Shown: in pieces, positions 36,320 through 46,791 of the stretch | Numbering within the stretch: the stretch's first letter is position 1 | Layout of the letters: the number at the start of each line of letters is the position of its first letter | Assembly: GCA_947034895.1 (NCBI GenBank) | Contig: OX344765.1 | Coordinates: 9,491,001-9,555,000, forward strand | DNA from: Rhytidiadelphus loreus | Lineage: Eukaryota > Streptophyta > Bryopsida > Hypnales > Hylocomiaceae | Direction of reading: 5' to 3' | Length of the DNA: 64,000 bases | Notes under the pieces: model-generated | The model's database searches: none | Told to the model about the DNA's origin: nothing | The model's input: only the letters and a program-made list of their open reading frames with translations | Made by a program: the position numbers and the translations under genes

Positions 36320-37060
36320 TTTATACCAACCATAATTATAATTGCTTGCAATTGATCTCTTTGAAGAAGTTTATGTAGGACCTTATTGAAAACGTAAAGA
36401 AGCATAGCCTCTAGTACACTCAAACCTCTCAATTAACATGATCCTTTTTTTGATGACATGGAATATCCAATACACTTGCTACATCTCTAGCACACTTGTC
36501 TTCACATTCAAGCTTTTTATCATGTAATATAAACGTCTCCCAAGTAGTCAAATTACCCCACAAAATGCTTGACCTAAAGATAATAAGATTACTTATGAAA
36601 ATTTACAATGAATAATTGAAACTCCTCCAATATATCTATATCATTGATTCATGTACAACATTCTTTCTTCTTTCCATTGATATATTACATGAAGTTTCTT
36701 GAAGCTTCCTCAATGAATATTAATACAATGCTCATCATCATCATCCAGTGGATGATTGAATGGTTGAGCGCTTAGGGTTTTAAGGGGGGAAGAGTATACC
36801 GCAGCTGCTTGCTTTCCACAGGCAGCTCCAAATTTGAGTTAACTAGCACATGGACCTTCGAACCAACCCTAAAAGTTCTTGACCTGCAAGCTATGGCTGT
36901 CGCCCGATCGTGGAGCAATGCTTGTTTCCACACGCAGGCTCCAGATTTGAGTTACCTAGGACATTGCACCTTCAACCAACCCTAAACGATCTTGACATGA
37001 TGTAAGCTATGGCTGTCTAAAGTTCGTCGGGCAATTACCATCCGAAGCACGATCCCATGT
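36320..37060. other. Intergenic
   Basis: No gene recognised. Contains a short direct repeat around CAGGC(A)GCTCCA(A/G)ATTTGAGTTA (36,821 and 36,941), each followed by similar sequence including AACCAACCCTAAA and CTATGGCTGTC. Confidence 0.4.
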
Positions 37061-37073
37061 GAAGCTCCATCCC

Positions 37074-39425
37074 CTACCTCTTGAGATTTCTAGCGGCACA
37101 GGGACATTTCGAGCTCATTCGATAATACCGCTCCGAAATTGGACACAGAAGCTCTCCGGGGAAAACTTCTCCCAACTCCCCGGGTTTCCCCGGCCCGACT
37201 TCGGAGATTTTGTATCCATCCGGATAGGAACTGCAGCCGTAGCGATCAAACGAAAGCTTCCGAGGTTTATCCACATCAAACGCGGCTCCGTCTTCACTCA
37301 TATCAACGGAGATTCGGTTGACAACCCAGGAGAGTGGCCGTGGGGGCAGGAACATGGCGACAAACGTTCCGTTCAAGAATTTCAGGAGCGATTTTGCTAG
37401 ATATCGAAGCCACGGGGGTTGCTGGGGATAGCCGAATGCCACTCGCAGTCGATCGTCGAGCATCGCGAAAATGAGAGGTTGGATCAATGGCCATGTAGAC
37501 TTGGGAAGAGGCTTTAGTAAGAGAGCGACGGTTAAGTCGGCGATCTTGCGGTTTGTGGGGAGAAGACCATCTGCTCCGCTTCGTATTTGAGCTGCCACTC
37601 CTCAATCTCCTGCAGAGGATGTTTAGGGTTTCGAATTAGGGTTTTGAATTTGGAAATGGATTGATAGTATCCGGAAAACGCTCCCCAATACTTTCATGAA
37701 TGTCCTCTAGTTATGCCTCTAGTTGACGAAATTGCAACACATTCCGAGTTTGCCAAGGGCCGATATGTAACGTCACTATCTCACCTCAAATGTAACCAGA
37801 GATTTGCACAGAGCCATGAAAGTCACAGGGCTCAAGGCTACTGAATGGCACAGGGTTCAAGCCAATTATTTTGGCCAGAATTTGTTCTTAAGTGTAGTGA
37901 TAAAAGTGGCGGGCTAACTCCACAACGACTCCATTCTATAACCACTTTAACGGAAAATTTCCTACTCACGTGCTAGAGGTCCGAGTGTACTTAGGGTTTG
38001 AGCAATCAGCAGTATCGGAATTAGAAAATGGAGTGACCGTATCCTTGGAGAATTTACGCACCTGAATACCTTCAGGAATGTCCTTTATACCCATTCTAAC
38101 GCCATAGTCTCTCCAGATGACGAAATTTGCAACACATTCGGAGGTTGTCAACTGCCGATATCCGTATCTGCTCAAGACTCCACAAAAGATGCTTCAGATA
38201 ATTTTAAATTATGTCAATTCAATTACGTCATGATTTCCAATTGTTTAGCCTTAGTGTGATCAAAGAGGTATGGAAAGCAAAATGTACAGGTACGTAATTA
38301 CAACCCCTAGTTAACTGAGTGCAACACTGCAAATTGCTCTTGAGAATGTGCACCATGACAGTGGACACCACCTCAACATCAGAACTTGTGTTGATTTTAG
38401 GTCATCTGCTGAACCCCTGTAACTTTTGCAAAGGGTATTCAAAGAATTCATTCTCTGATGTGTTGGACTACCATCTAACTTACTAACAAGAATATATAAA
38501 ATTCTGACCATTCTAATAATAGTAGAAATGCTCAGCGCCAAAATTTAGCTGTTTTGATGTGGTCCCGTTATCTAGAAAAACAGTAGCATGTTCAATTTTG
38601 AAAGTAAATTTCAAGCACGACAAGGTAGCGACGAACTCACTGTGAAGTCCATCGCACTGGTTCCATGATAAACAACGACAGCACATACAAGTAATCCTCG
38701 TTCTTGATGTCTGGAAACTGCCCGTGAATGTAATTCAGACGCCGGATGGCAGCAGCTCCTCTATCAGAGTCCACGTGATGACTCGTGGCTTCCCTCAACA
38801 AAATCTCCGTGTCGTCTGCTCGCTTGGCTGCATTCGCAGCAAAGTTCCCCGTCTTCAGAAAATAATGCACAACACCGGAATCGTCAGAATTCCCAAGGCC
38901 TAAGGTTCTCTAATTCCTATTAACGAGAGTTCCTGATAGACCTAAAACAGGCCTGAAGTTGAAGAAACTGCATGTAACTATCACAAAAATGTTCTGCAGT
39001 TGAAAGACTAACCCCCGCTTCTACTCACGAAATGGAACAAAGTTCATAAATGCATAACTTATTCATACACTATCCAAATTTGACAGTTTCTTGTGCATTG
39101 GAGTTCTCTCGAAACACTCTCAAGATTCGCGAAAATTAGGTTCTCAAGAAAGAATTTCAGAAGGAAAAAGCGAACACAACACCTTAACAAGGATCTTGGA
39201 GATGGAGGGGATGGCATACGACCGGAAAAGCGCGAACTGCAGCGACAAATTGAAGATGAATGGAAACTCCACGAAGCTCGAAAACTCGTGCACGACACGG
39301 GCATCTTCGACGGGCGAGAACGAAGCGATCAGCTTGGCTCGCCGTGTCCGAAGCCACACGCACATGAGCTTCCAGAGCATGGCCATGGCGAGCATAGTCG
39401 CCATCACCCATTCACTCTCCGCCAT
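37074..39425 (-). CDS. mpaB / latex-clearing-type oxygenase (DUF2236 family), with one frameshift
   Basis: Four exons: 39,183-39,425 (ATG at 39,423-39,425), 38,641-38,852, 38,062-38,167 and 37,074-37,609, with phases 0, 2 and 0. The family includes fungal ER-bound MpaB and bacterial rubber oxygenase Lcp, haem-binding enzymes that cleave C=C bonds. Visible family blocks are FRSYAIPSISKILV, then DTEILLRE, RLNYIHGQF and EDYLYVLSLFIMEPVRW. After these come IWRDYGVRMGIKDIPEG and EIEEWQLKYEAEQMVFS, then TNRKIADLT, MLDDRLRVAFGYP and the C-terminal YPDGYKISEVGP. The N-terminus has a hydrophobic stretch at about residues 6-23, fitting membrane anchoring. In exon 4 the frame jumps between MVFS and TNRKIAD at a CCCC run (37,557-37,560), which fits a 1-base loss. 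Both sides are otherwise well conserved, so this is a recent mutation or a base-calling error. The first donor (AAG|GTGTTG) is weak. The substrate is unknown. Confidence 0.75.
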
Positions 39426-39429
39426 TGCC

Positions 39430-42060
39430 ACCAACACGCCACCAATACTCTCAAAACACGTACAACTCTCACAGCACAATTCTCAAAACACAAATTCCCT
39501 TACAAAAAATTCTGGAATTGAAGGTGCTCTCACTAATCTCAGCTCAGTTCTGTGACGAGAATCGACCTGTTTCGCAAAGATCTGTGCGAAGACGACGGCA
39601 TGGACTGAACTCGGCACTGATTGTGAAGGAACGAGAAGCACGCTCGTGTGAAAGTTCAAGCTTTGACTTTAGTAAATGTGAATGTAGATACTGTGATTTG
39701 TACTGAGGTAACTAACTACACGTAAATGCATCTGAATACGCAATTGAGCATGGTTGCTATTATTAAAGTGATGCCTAATTTTTGTTTGGATCTTGTCGGA
39801 AGTCAAAACAATATTGTAGATCCCTTATACCATTTTTGGTCACCACATGAATAAATTATGAATTTTTGAATTTAAAAAAAGAAAAGAGGTAGTACAGTGC
39901 AGGCAAGAATCTAGAGGGATCAATATTAGAAAAGGGTTTGAATTGGGTGTGGTTACTTTAACAAGGTAGGGGGTGGAGTGGGGAATTAGCTTCACTTACA
40001 AAATTAGTGCCACCACAAAAAAAAATTTAGAAATTGGTACAAAACAATGATATTTCAACATGCACTATTCCACGATTGCAAATAGCGTGACCCTTGGTGT
40101 CACACACATGAATATGACAAACTAATTTATTTTGATTTATCCTGATAGAGGTTGTGGCATTAATTTATCAAAGTTATATTATTTTAATTTATGAACACTC
40201 AACCATCTATTGAGTGGATTAGAGGGGTAGATGATGAATGTTTGGTGACTTTCATCCAATTGATATCCATTGAAGATGCTTCAAGGAAAATTGTGTAACA
40301 AATCAATGGATAGAGAGAAGAATGTTCTACATGTGAATTAACAAAAAAAAGAAAGATTGTTCTACCTAAATCAACGACATAGATATTTTTGAGGAATTAT
40401 AATTACTTATTATTAATTTTTAACAACAATCTTATGATCTTTAGTTTTGAGGACTTAGAGGTTAAATTAGTACATGCAAAAATAATATTACATAGTATTC
40501 ATTTTCACCAAAAGCAAATGGGTTGTGACACTATTTTGTAGGTGAAATTAACCAATTATGTAGTCTCATTAATAGGATCAATTCCTAAAGCTTGCACCCT
40601 TCAATAATGTACTATACCATATGGTAATGTGGGTGACAAATAGAGAATTTGTTGGAAATATGAGTTATAATATATACTTTATATTTGAGTATTATTTTTG
40701 GTGATGATTTAAATATATTGAATGTGCATTTACATCCCTAAGTGACACTAACCTCTTAAGTTCTCCAATGTGCCTATGTGGCACTTCACTTTTAGTGACA
40801 CCAAAGGGTCACAAATTCCTAGCACTATACATGCTACACATCAACAATGTTTGGTTCCAACCTTAGTCGTAGGTTCCTATTTCTTTATACTAACTACCGT
40901 CACTTATCTTCCACAAGACACTAGACATGTCATTTGAAGACATGTGGTAGAACTTTCATTGACGTCTTTGTGCTCCATGGTGGCAATACTCACACTGATG
41001 CTAATTGCCCTCAAATGGCATCCAACTTCCTACCAGGTCCAAACAACCTTGGGTAAAGGCACACTACGGTTGTCCAAAATCATATGGCAGAATTTCTTCA
41101 TTGGATGAAAGTTTGGAATCAATTTTCCTATAGTTTTTGTCAGTTTTTGTTAAAAAAAAATGAGCCAAAGTCTTACATCTTGTGTATATTGAAAATTGCA
41201 CAAAAAAAGTGACTTCATCTATTAATTTAATGTATGGTGTACAAATATTAAATGTTTGTACTGTCACAGATTCAGCTCTAGCATTGTTGTACTTATTGTG
41301 TTAAGTTCAGAGGGTCATTTATGCAATTTAAAGAGATAAGTTCAATGCTTTAATGTTTAATAACAATGCCTTAGCACTTAATTAGGGTTTGGAGAACTTT
41401 ATAAGAAAATATCCTTGCAAATATGTGATTTTAGTACAAGGTCTAAATTTTGACTTTAAAGTGTATTTTTAAAATTTAAAATTTGAGAATATATTAAAAG
41501 ACCTTTTGATTGAGATGGGCCAACTTTAAATTTTGATATAAATGAAATTTTGGCTCCATTTAGTACCAATTCAGAAACATTTTGTACAAATTTTGGTACA
41601 TTTTGTATCAATATGTGTAAATTTTGGTACTAGTTTTACTAGTTCGTATTTTCAGCAAGGGGGCAATCATAGTGTGCGATCACCCCCTCACTTTAGGCTC
41701 ATTTCTGGACTCACCACATAGGATTCAACATTGCAGTTTATCAAAGAGTGGGATACCATCCATCCGGTATTAAAAAGTCTCTAAGAGCACTCTATAGTGT
41801 TATGAAGGCGGCAATGAGGATCTATCATCAACTTCACTACCAATGGCTACTTTGACTTACCATGGCACCATTTGAGAGTGAAGGTGAGACCATCTCTTCT
41901 CATAGTATTCTCTATGGGATTTGATAGACCTCTCCTTCTTTAGGTCATAAAGACATCCAAGATACACTTTCCCCTTAAGAAATAGAATGCATAAGTTGCT
42001 TAGAGCCAGTAGAAGATGGAATAATGGAATAAGAAGAAGTTTTCTACCATGACATGTATG
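39430..42060. other. Intergenic, no gene recognised
   Basis: 39,430-39,700 should hold the oxygenase promoter and leader. Beyond that the sequence is AT-rich without frames of note. Plus-strand frames overlapping 39,090-39,555 are antisense shadows of the oxygenase exon. Confidence 0.35.
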
Positions 42061-42069
42061 CATATGAAA

Positions 42070-42690
42070 GGGGAGAAGCGTCAGAGGCGAGGTGGTTGAT
42101 AATGGAAGATTCTATTAGAGGTGCAATCTTAGTTGGCATCAAAATTGTAGATACTAATTGGGAAGACGCTTACACAACTTGATGATCGATGTTGGAATGG
42201 ACAATTGGTGGGATTTGAAGTGTTGAACAATGCTAGCATCTAGATGAATACTTGGATTTTAGATTTGGATAGCCCACCTATGATTAAAAAACAATGTTTC
42301 TAAAGAAATTGGCAACCAGTGGGTGGAGCTATTGGAACATGCAAAAATATTCCTTCCTCCAAGTGCATGTCTTTCGAAAAAATATTTTTCTAGTATGAAG
42401 AATGTAACACTTATAGGCTTTAGATTCATTAGAGTAGCCAATAAATAAGCATTTTTGAGATTTGGATTCTAACTTTGTGCAACATTCATCTAGTACATGA
42501 ATCCATGTGATACGGCGTAGTTCTAGAGTTTCCTCTCATAGGAGAATGAATAGTTACATAATTAGTTGTTGTAGCTTCAACCCATAAAAAGGATGGAGTG
42601 TGCACATCAACTACCATAGTATGAGCTTTAACAATTTTCTTTGAGAAGGTACACAATTCCTTTATCTTAGCCTCCAAACCCAGTTCTAAG
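42070..42690 (-). mobile_element. Decayed Ty1/copia retrotransposon pol fragment
   Basis: The minus strand reads LWVEATTTNYVTIHSP with a TTPY tail, matching the end of the integrase core. About 42,470-42,290 then reads KLESKSQKCLFIGYSNESKA, the classic copia KCxFxGYS...KAY motif between integrase and reverse transcriptase. Frames are broken by stops. Upstream sequence is replaced by a MITE at 42,693. No long terminal repeats were found nearby. Confidence 0.72.
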
Positions 42691-42692
42691 AG

Positions 42693-43040
42693 CATTAGGG
42701 AGGATTTGAGGGCAACAAAAGACCGTTTTAGGCCTGTTTTCTTTGCTATTTCTCCTGTAGTAAAGGAACGGCCAATTGTCAGAATGAAAAGGAAAAAGAA
42801 AAGAAAAAGGAAATGGAAAAGAAAAAAGAAAAGGAAAAGGAAAACCAAAATCAAAACCAAAATCAAAATTCTTAAAATGCAAAACAAAGTTGAAAAAAAA
42901 ATTTAATTTCTTTTTGAGAAATGATGTGGTAGCCTCTTGGCCATGTAGGATTGTTGTGGTGTCACTGCAGCAGTCAAGTTTGCTTGTTTTTAGTGCATGA
43001 CAACTTGCGGTCTTTTAGGCACCTCAAATCTCACTTGATG
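42693..43040. mobile_element. CATTAG-family MITE, member 4
   Basis: Ends CATTAGGGAGGATTTGAGG and, inverted, CATCAAGTGAGATTTGAGG. The core here is not plain AT but a purine tract (AAAAGGAAAAAGAAAAG at 42,786-42,850) followed by an AAAACCAAAATC repeat. The right part keeps GATGTGGTAGCCTCTTGGCC. Inserted in or next to the copia pol remnant. The 133-codon frame across it is spurious. Confidence 0.72.
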
Positions 43041-43740
43041 TTTTTTATTATCTTTCCATCAAGATAGCTTTAATCTTTGAACTCCAAATCTAAATTGCAA
43101 GTCCATTTTTGTGATCTTCTCTCTCCCTAGAATCCTAGATCCTTGTGAACTATTTAGTTTCACAAATGCAACAAGTATATATAGCAAGTAATGGCCCTCC
43201 AAAGATTTGAGTCTACAAAAGGTGTAGCTCTCTGGGATTATACCACTATAACTTCTAGCTCATAGTTAATCTTTTCATAAGCCTTAGTATTATGGAATCC
43301 TTCTCTTCTTAGCTTTTAAATAATAGGCAACATGACATATTTGGAGAAGGAATTCCTTCAAGAACCTCTCCTCTTACATCCTAAACCTAAGGTTCAAGGC
43401 TCAGACACTATCAACTTTGAAGAGTCATATCTTTTGGTTCATAACTTGAATTTTTGTTTTCTTTGGACCTATAGACGCATACTCTTACCACCTTTCTAAA
43501 AATGTATAGCACACCACCCACTTTGTCCTAAGCAAAACATTGTAGTGCCCTATCTACTTGGATCTTGTCATTTCTCTCACTTGGTCTCTCACAAGGCTTG
43601 GGAAGGCACCTCCAAGGTCCACCTTGCTCATCAAGGTAACATGGCCATGGCTTGTAGTGAGAGTAGTGACAAAAACCATGTGAAAGTCATGTCTTGCTCC
43701 ACCAAGGTGGATCTTTCATATTCCATTGAATAGCTAATCT
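43041..43740. other. Intergenic, no gene recognised
   Basis: No domain seen. A plus-strand frame at 43,545-43,733 is unrecognised and has no support. Confidence 0.3.
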
Positions 43741-44640
43741 CAATCTAGGCATACCTCACCATCCTTTGGTAATACACTTTCTAGAAATTCGAGATCTCAT
43801 ACTACAAGGCAATCCTCCAAATCCAACCTCTATGATTTCATGAGTTGTCAAAAGACCCAAGAAGTTTTGATAGAAATTTGTTCCTACCAAGATCTAGGTA
43901 CGCCAAGTTGTACAATTTTGGAGATGACTTGGGCAAATTCTAGAATGTACAACTATGTAGCTTCAAGTCCCAAAGATTTATAAAAAACCTCAGAGTCTTG
44001 GGCACATTTATTCTAGATCATACACAATACAAGGTTCAAGTCTCCAAGATTAGTTAGATCCCTCAAAGCATTAGGGGAGATTCCTGCGTTTTAGGAGACT
44101 GTGAGTTCCCGGACTGCAGGAATTGTGGGAACGCTGTGGGAACGCTGATCTAACGTGGCCAGGAGACGGCCACGTCAGATATTATTTTTTAATATATTTT
44201 TTATAAAAAAATATATTTTTTAATTTTTTATTAAAATTTTAATTTTTTTTTTTAAATTTTTAAATTTTAATTTTTTATTATTATATTCTGACTGTACAGG
44301 ACTGGTTCCCAACAATGGGAACAACCCTGAAACAGTCTTCCAACTAGCTGAAATCTCCCCTAATGATTCAAACAAATTTTGAATCCTACATACTTTAAAA
44401 CTCAAGTTCTGAAGACTATTAAGACCCTTGAAAAATTTGGGTAGACTTTGAATTCTACTTCCTTTGAAATCCAAGTGATTCAAATTTTAAAGGTCTTGAA
44501 ATAAATTTGGTAGTTTCTCAAACTTATAACAGCCCAATAGCTTCAACACTTTCAAGTTGCTCAATTTTTCAAAGCAATTAGTTAAACTTTTGATTCCACT
44601 TTCTCCAAGATCCAATTGATTCAACTTTTAGAGACACTAG
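43741..44640 (-). pseudogene. Third, strongly decayed TNL LRR remnant
   Basis: The minus strand shows broken LRR units: LDFKGSRIQSLPKFF near 44,460 and further NLxxL blocks down to about 43,760, with stops and frame changes throughout. DNA words match the other arrays (ATTCAACACTTTCAAGTTGCTC, ATTCTACTTCCTTTGAAATCC). No TIR or NB sequence accompanies it. It is split by a MITE at 44,069-44,365. It probably marks an older member of the TNL cluster. Confidence 0.65.
44069..44365. mobile_element. CATTAG-family MITE, member 5, inside LRR remnant
   Basis: Ends CATTAGGGGAGATTCC and, inverted, CATTAGGGGAGATTTCAG. Contains GTGAGTTCCCGGACTG, the near-palindrome AACGTGGCC...GGCCACGTCA and a pure A/T core. 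Because it interrupts LRR sequence, the ancestral site can be guessed as CCTCAAAG|ATTCAAAC, leaving no clear target duplication. Confidence 0.8.
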
Positions 44641-44929
44641 TAGAATAGTGGATAAAAATGAATAGGGCAAATGACTTGGCATGAGTCATCACGCTCAAAT
44701 CTAATGATTGGAATCTCTAGTTAAGTTGGTCACCAACTCTTGAGGATACAACTATGGTGGGTCCTAAAGTCAATTAGCTTTCCCACAATTATAATATTTA
44801 CTTTGTAAAGCACTCAAGTAATTGAAAGTTATCTATACTTTAAAGTGAGCCTTCGCTGCTAGTCATTTCTAGCACTTACTTAGGTTCATTCAAACTCATC
44901 CATTGGCTAGTTAGTTGATGCTCTATTGG

Positions 44930-45500
44930 CCAATAGTACTTTTGAGTACTTTATAATACTGAAATAGTACTACTTAAAAAAAATGACAGTTTGTCACAGA
45001 AAGTAGATAAAATTAAGTATAAATTAATAAAAATTAGAAAATCATGAATAAAAAAAACTAAAAATTGTCCATTTATAAAGACTTGATAGTGATTACATTT
45101 CACCAAAAACTACTAGTTGAAACCATCATGAAAGTTTAGAGTGCTATGCACAAGGGACCCCTATTTGCATGCATGTTGAGGACAAAGAATTGTGTTTTTT
45201 TGAATTCCCTTTGGTGGGCATATGCCCATCTAGTGTGGGAATAGACCACAAAAAAGTCAAGTGAACATCATATTTTTTGGATACTTCACAGTACTAAAAA
45301 ACCCTAAACCGCAAAGTGTGACAAATTAGCTAAATTAATATTTAATTATAAAATTATTTTTGAATTTTTTTGAAAAATAATAAATTTCATGTTTTCTGAG
45401 TTAGCAATCTTCCATAAAAAAATTCAAGTCCATTGGCTTCAATTTCCAAAAGTTACGGCCAAAACCAACTCCGTCACTTCAATTGTGATGCCTCATAGGA
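44930..45500 (-). repeat. Dispersed repeat R, inverted copy
   Basis: Reverse complement of a sequence also present at 50,330-50,900 and 61,260-62,160. Shared landmarks: the TTTAGGGTTTTTTAGTACTG / GTTTAGGGGTTTTTAGTATT region, TGGTCTATTCCCACACTA, TTTGGTGAAATGTAATCA and ATTCATGATTTTCTA. Non-coding, high A/T. Class unknown. Confidence 0.65.
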
Positions 45501-46195
45501 CCGGTCTTTCTTGCAATCACCCTATTGTGCACTACACATGCTTAAAGATTAGAATGGAATATTTTTGAATTTAACACTGAATAACCAAATTTGGATTGAA
45601 CTATACAAATCTGGAAAGACGGAGATTGTTTCTTTTGGTTTGGATCTATTGTGATTGATTTAGAATGGGTCACTGTTGATCCAATTTTATTACAACTATA
45701 TATTGGTGATACACAATGCCTAGTAGTAGGTCAAAAAATTGAGAACTTGTGAGTTGGCATTTTACATTTTGATTGTCTTTTGACAACCACTTTTTGAAGG
45801 AAGTTGTCTCAGGTGACAACCAAAAATTAATGAAGGTTGTCATTTTGACAACCAAAATTATTATAGATTGTCACTTGTAAGCCAATGCTGGAAATAGCTA
45901 ATGACTTAGAGGAGTTGTGTATCTAGGAAGCAAAATTTGCTTGATGAGGCCTTAGTTTGGGGCATAGTTAGGACTTTTGTTTTGTGGTGGCTAGCTTGCT
46001 TCCTCAAATCAAATGACACCTTATGAGATAGATTTAGGCCAATTGCCTAGCTTGACTATCCATTTCCCATCTTCTCCAACCTCCATGTCTTTGCAAGGTT
46101 GCTAAAGTATGAGTAGGGAGTGACAAGCAACAAGCAAAGAGCATTGAGTGTTAAGCAATGAGCGATGAGTAGTGATTGTTTTTAGAAAATCTTGT
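45501..46195. other. Intergenic, no gene recognised
   Basis: AT-rich with small internal repeats (GTTGTCA-type words around 45,770-45,870, which also occur near 48,770-48,850). No coding frame is supported. Confidence 0.3.
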
Positions 46196-46203
46196 GAATT
46201 TTT

Positions 46204-46783
46204 CTAGGGGAGGACACTCTCACTACATTTGGGGTACCCACGTGTGGCGGAGTGATTTTTTGACCCCCTATTTACTTTTCAATAAACTATAATTTCATCC
46301 TAAAATTTTGAGCTTTGTCTAAGAATGACTAAAGGTTTCTATTGACAAAAATTTCAATTCCACATAACATAAGATATATTGTCTAGAAAGGGTTGAAAAA
46401 TGAACTAAAATGGCATGTTCTCCAACTAAAATATTTATAGAGCTCACATGAAGATGACTATCGCATCAATATTCGACCAAAATAAACTTTCGATAGAAAG
46501 CTATTCTATAGAATTTTTTTTTCATTTTTTTCATTTTTTTTTTATATAATATAGAGGTGTGAAAGTTATTTTCAGCTTTATAGTGTATCTTTTTTCTTAA
46601 GAAATTTATACCTAATTACTATTAGCATAAAAATACCAATAATTCAAAACATAAACTTTCAAAGTAGTAAAATCTATCCATAATTTTTTTTTTGAAAAAA
46701 AAATTAAATTTACCGATGTATTAGATGTATTACTTTTTCTGCCGCATGTGGGTTGCTAAAACGTGGGGAGTGTCCTCCCTAGG
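46204..46783. mobile_element. hAT-like MITE, copy C, with perfect 8-bp target duplication
   Basis: GAATTTTT flanks both sides (46,196-46,203 and 46,784-46,791). The terminal repeats CTAGGGGAGGACACTC and, inverted, CCTAGGGAGGACACTC continue imperfectly for about 45 bases. The interior is the reverse complement of the elements at 1-508 and 12,861-13,417. An 8-bp duplication and TAGGG-type ends fit the hAT superfamily. Non-coding. Confidence 0.85.
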
Positions 46784-46791
46784 GAATTTTT

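Noticed and set aside
39091..39706. Plus-strand frames of 93-154 codons around the first oxygenase exon
   Set aside because: They run antisense to an exon that continues in phase into three more oxygenase exons; they have no domain of their own.
42486..42906. 133-codon minus-strand frame and lysine-rich plus-strand frame
   Set aside because: Both are created by the purine tract inside a MITE; only the downstream half shows real (copia) similarity.
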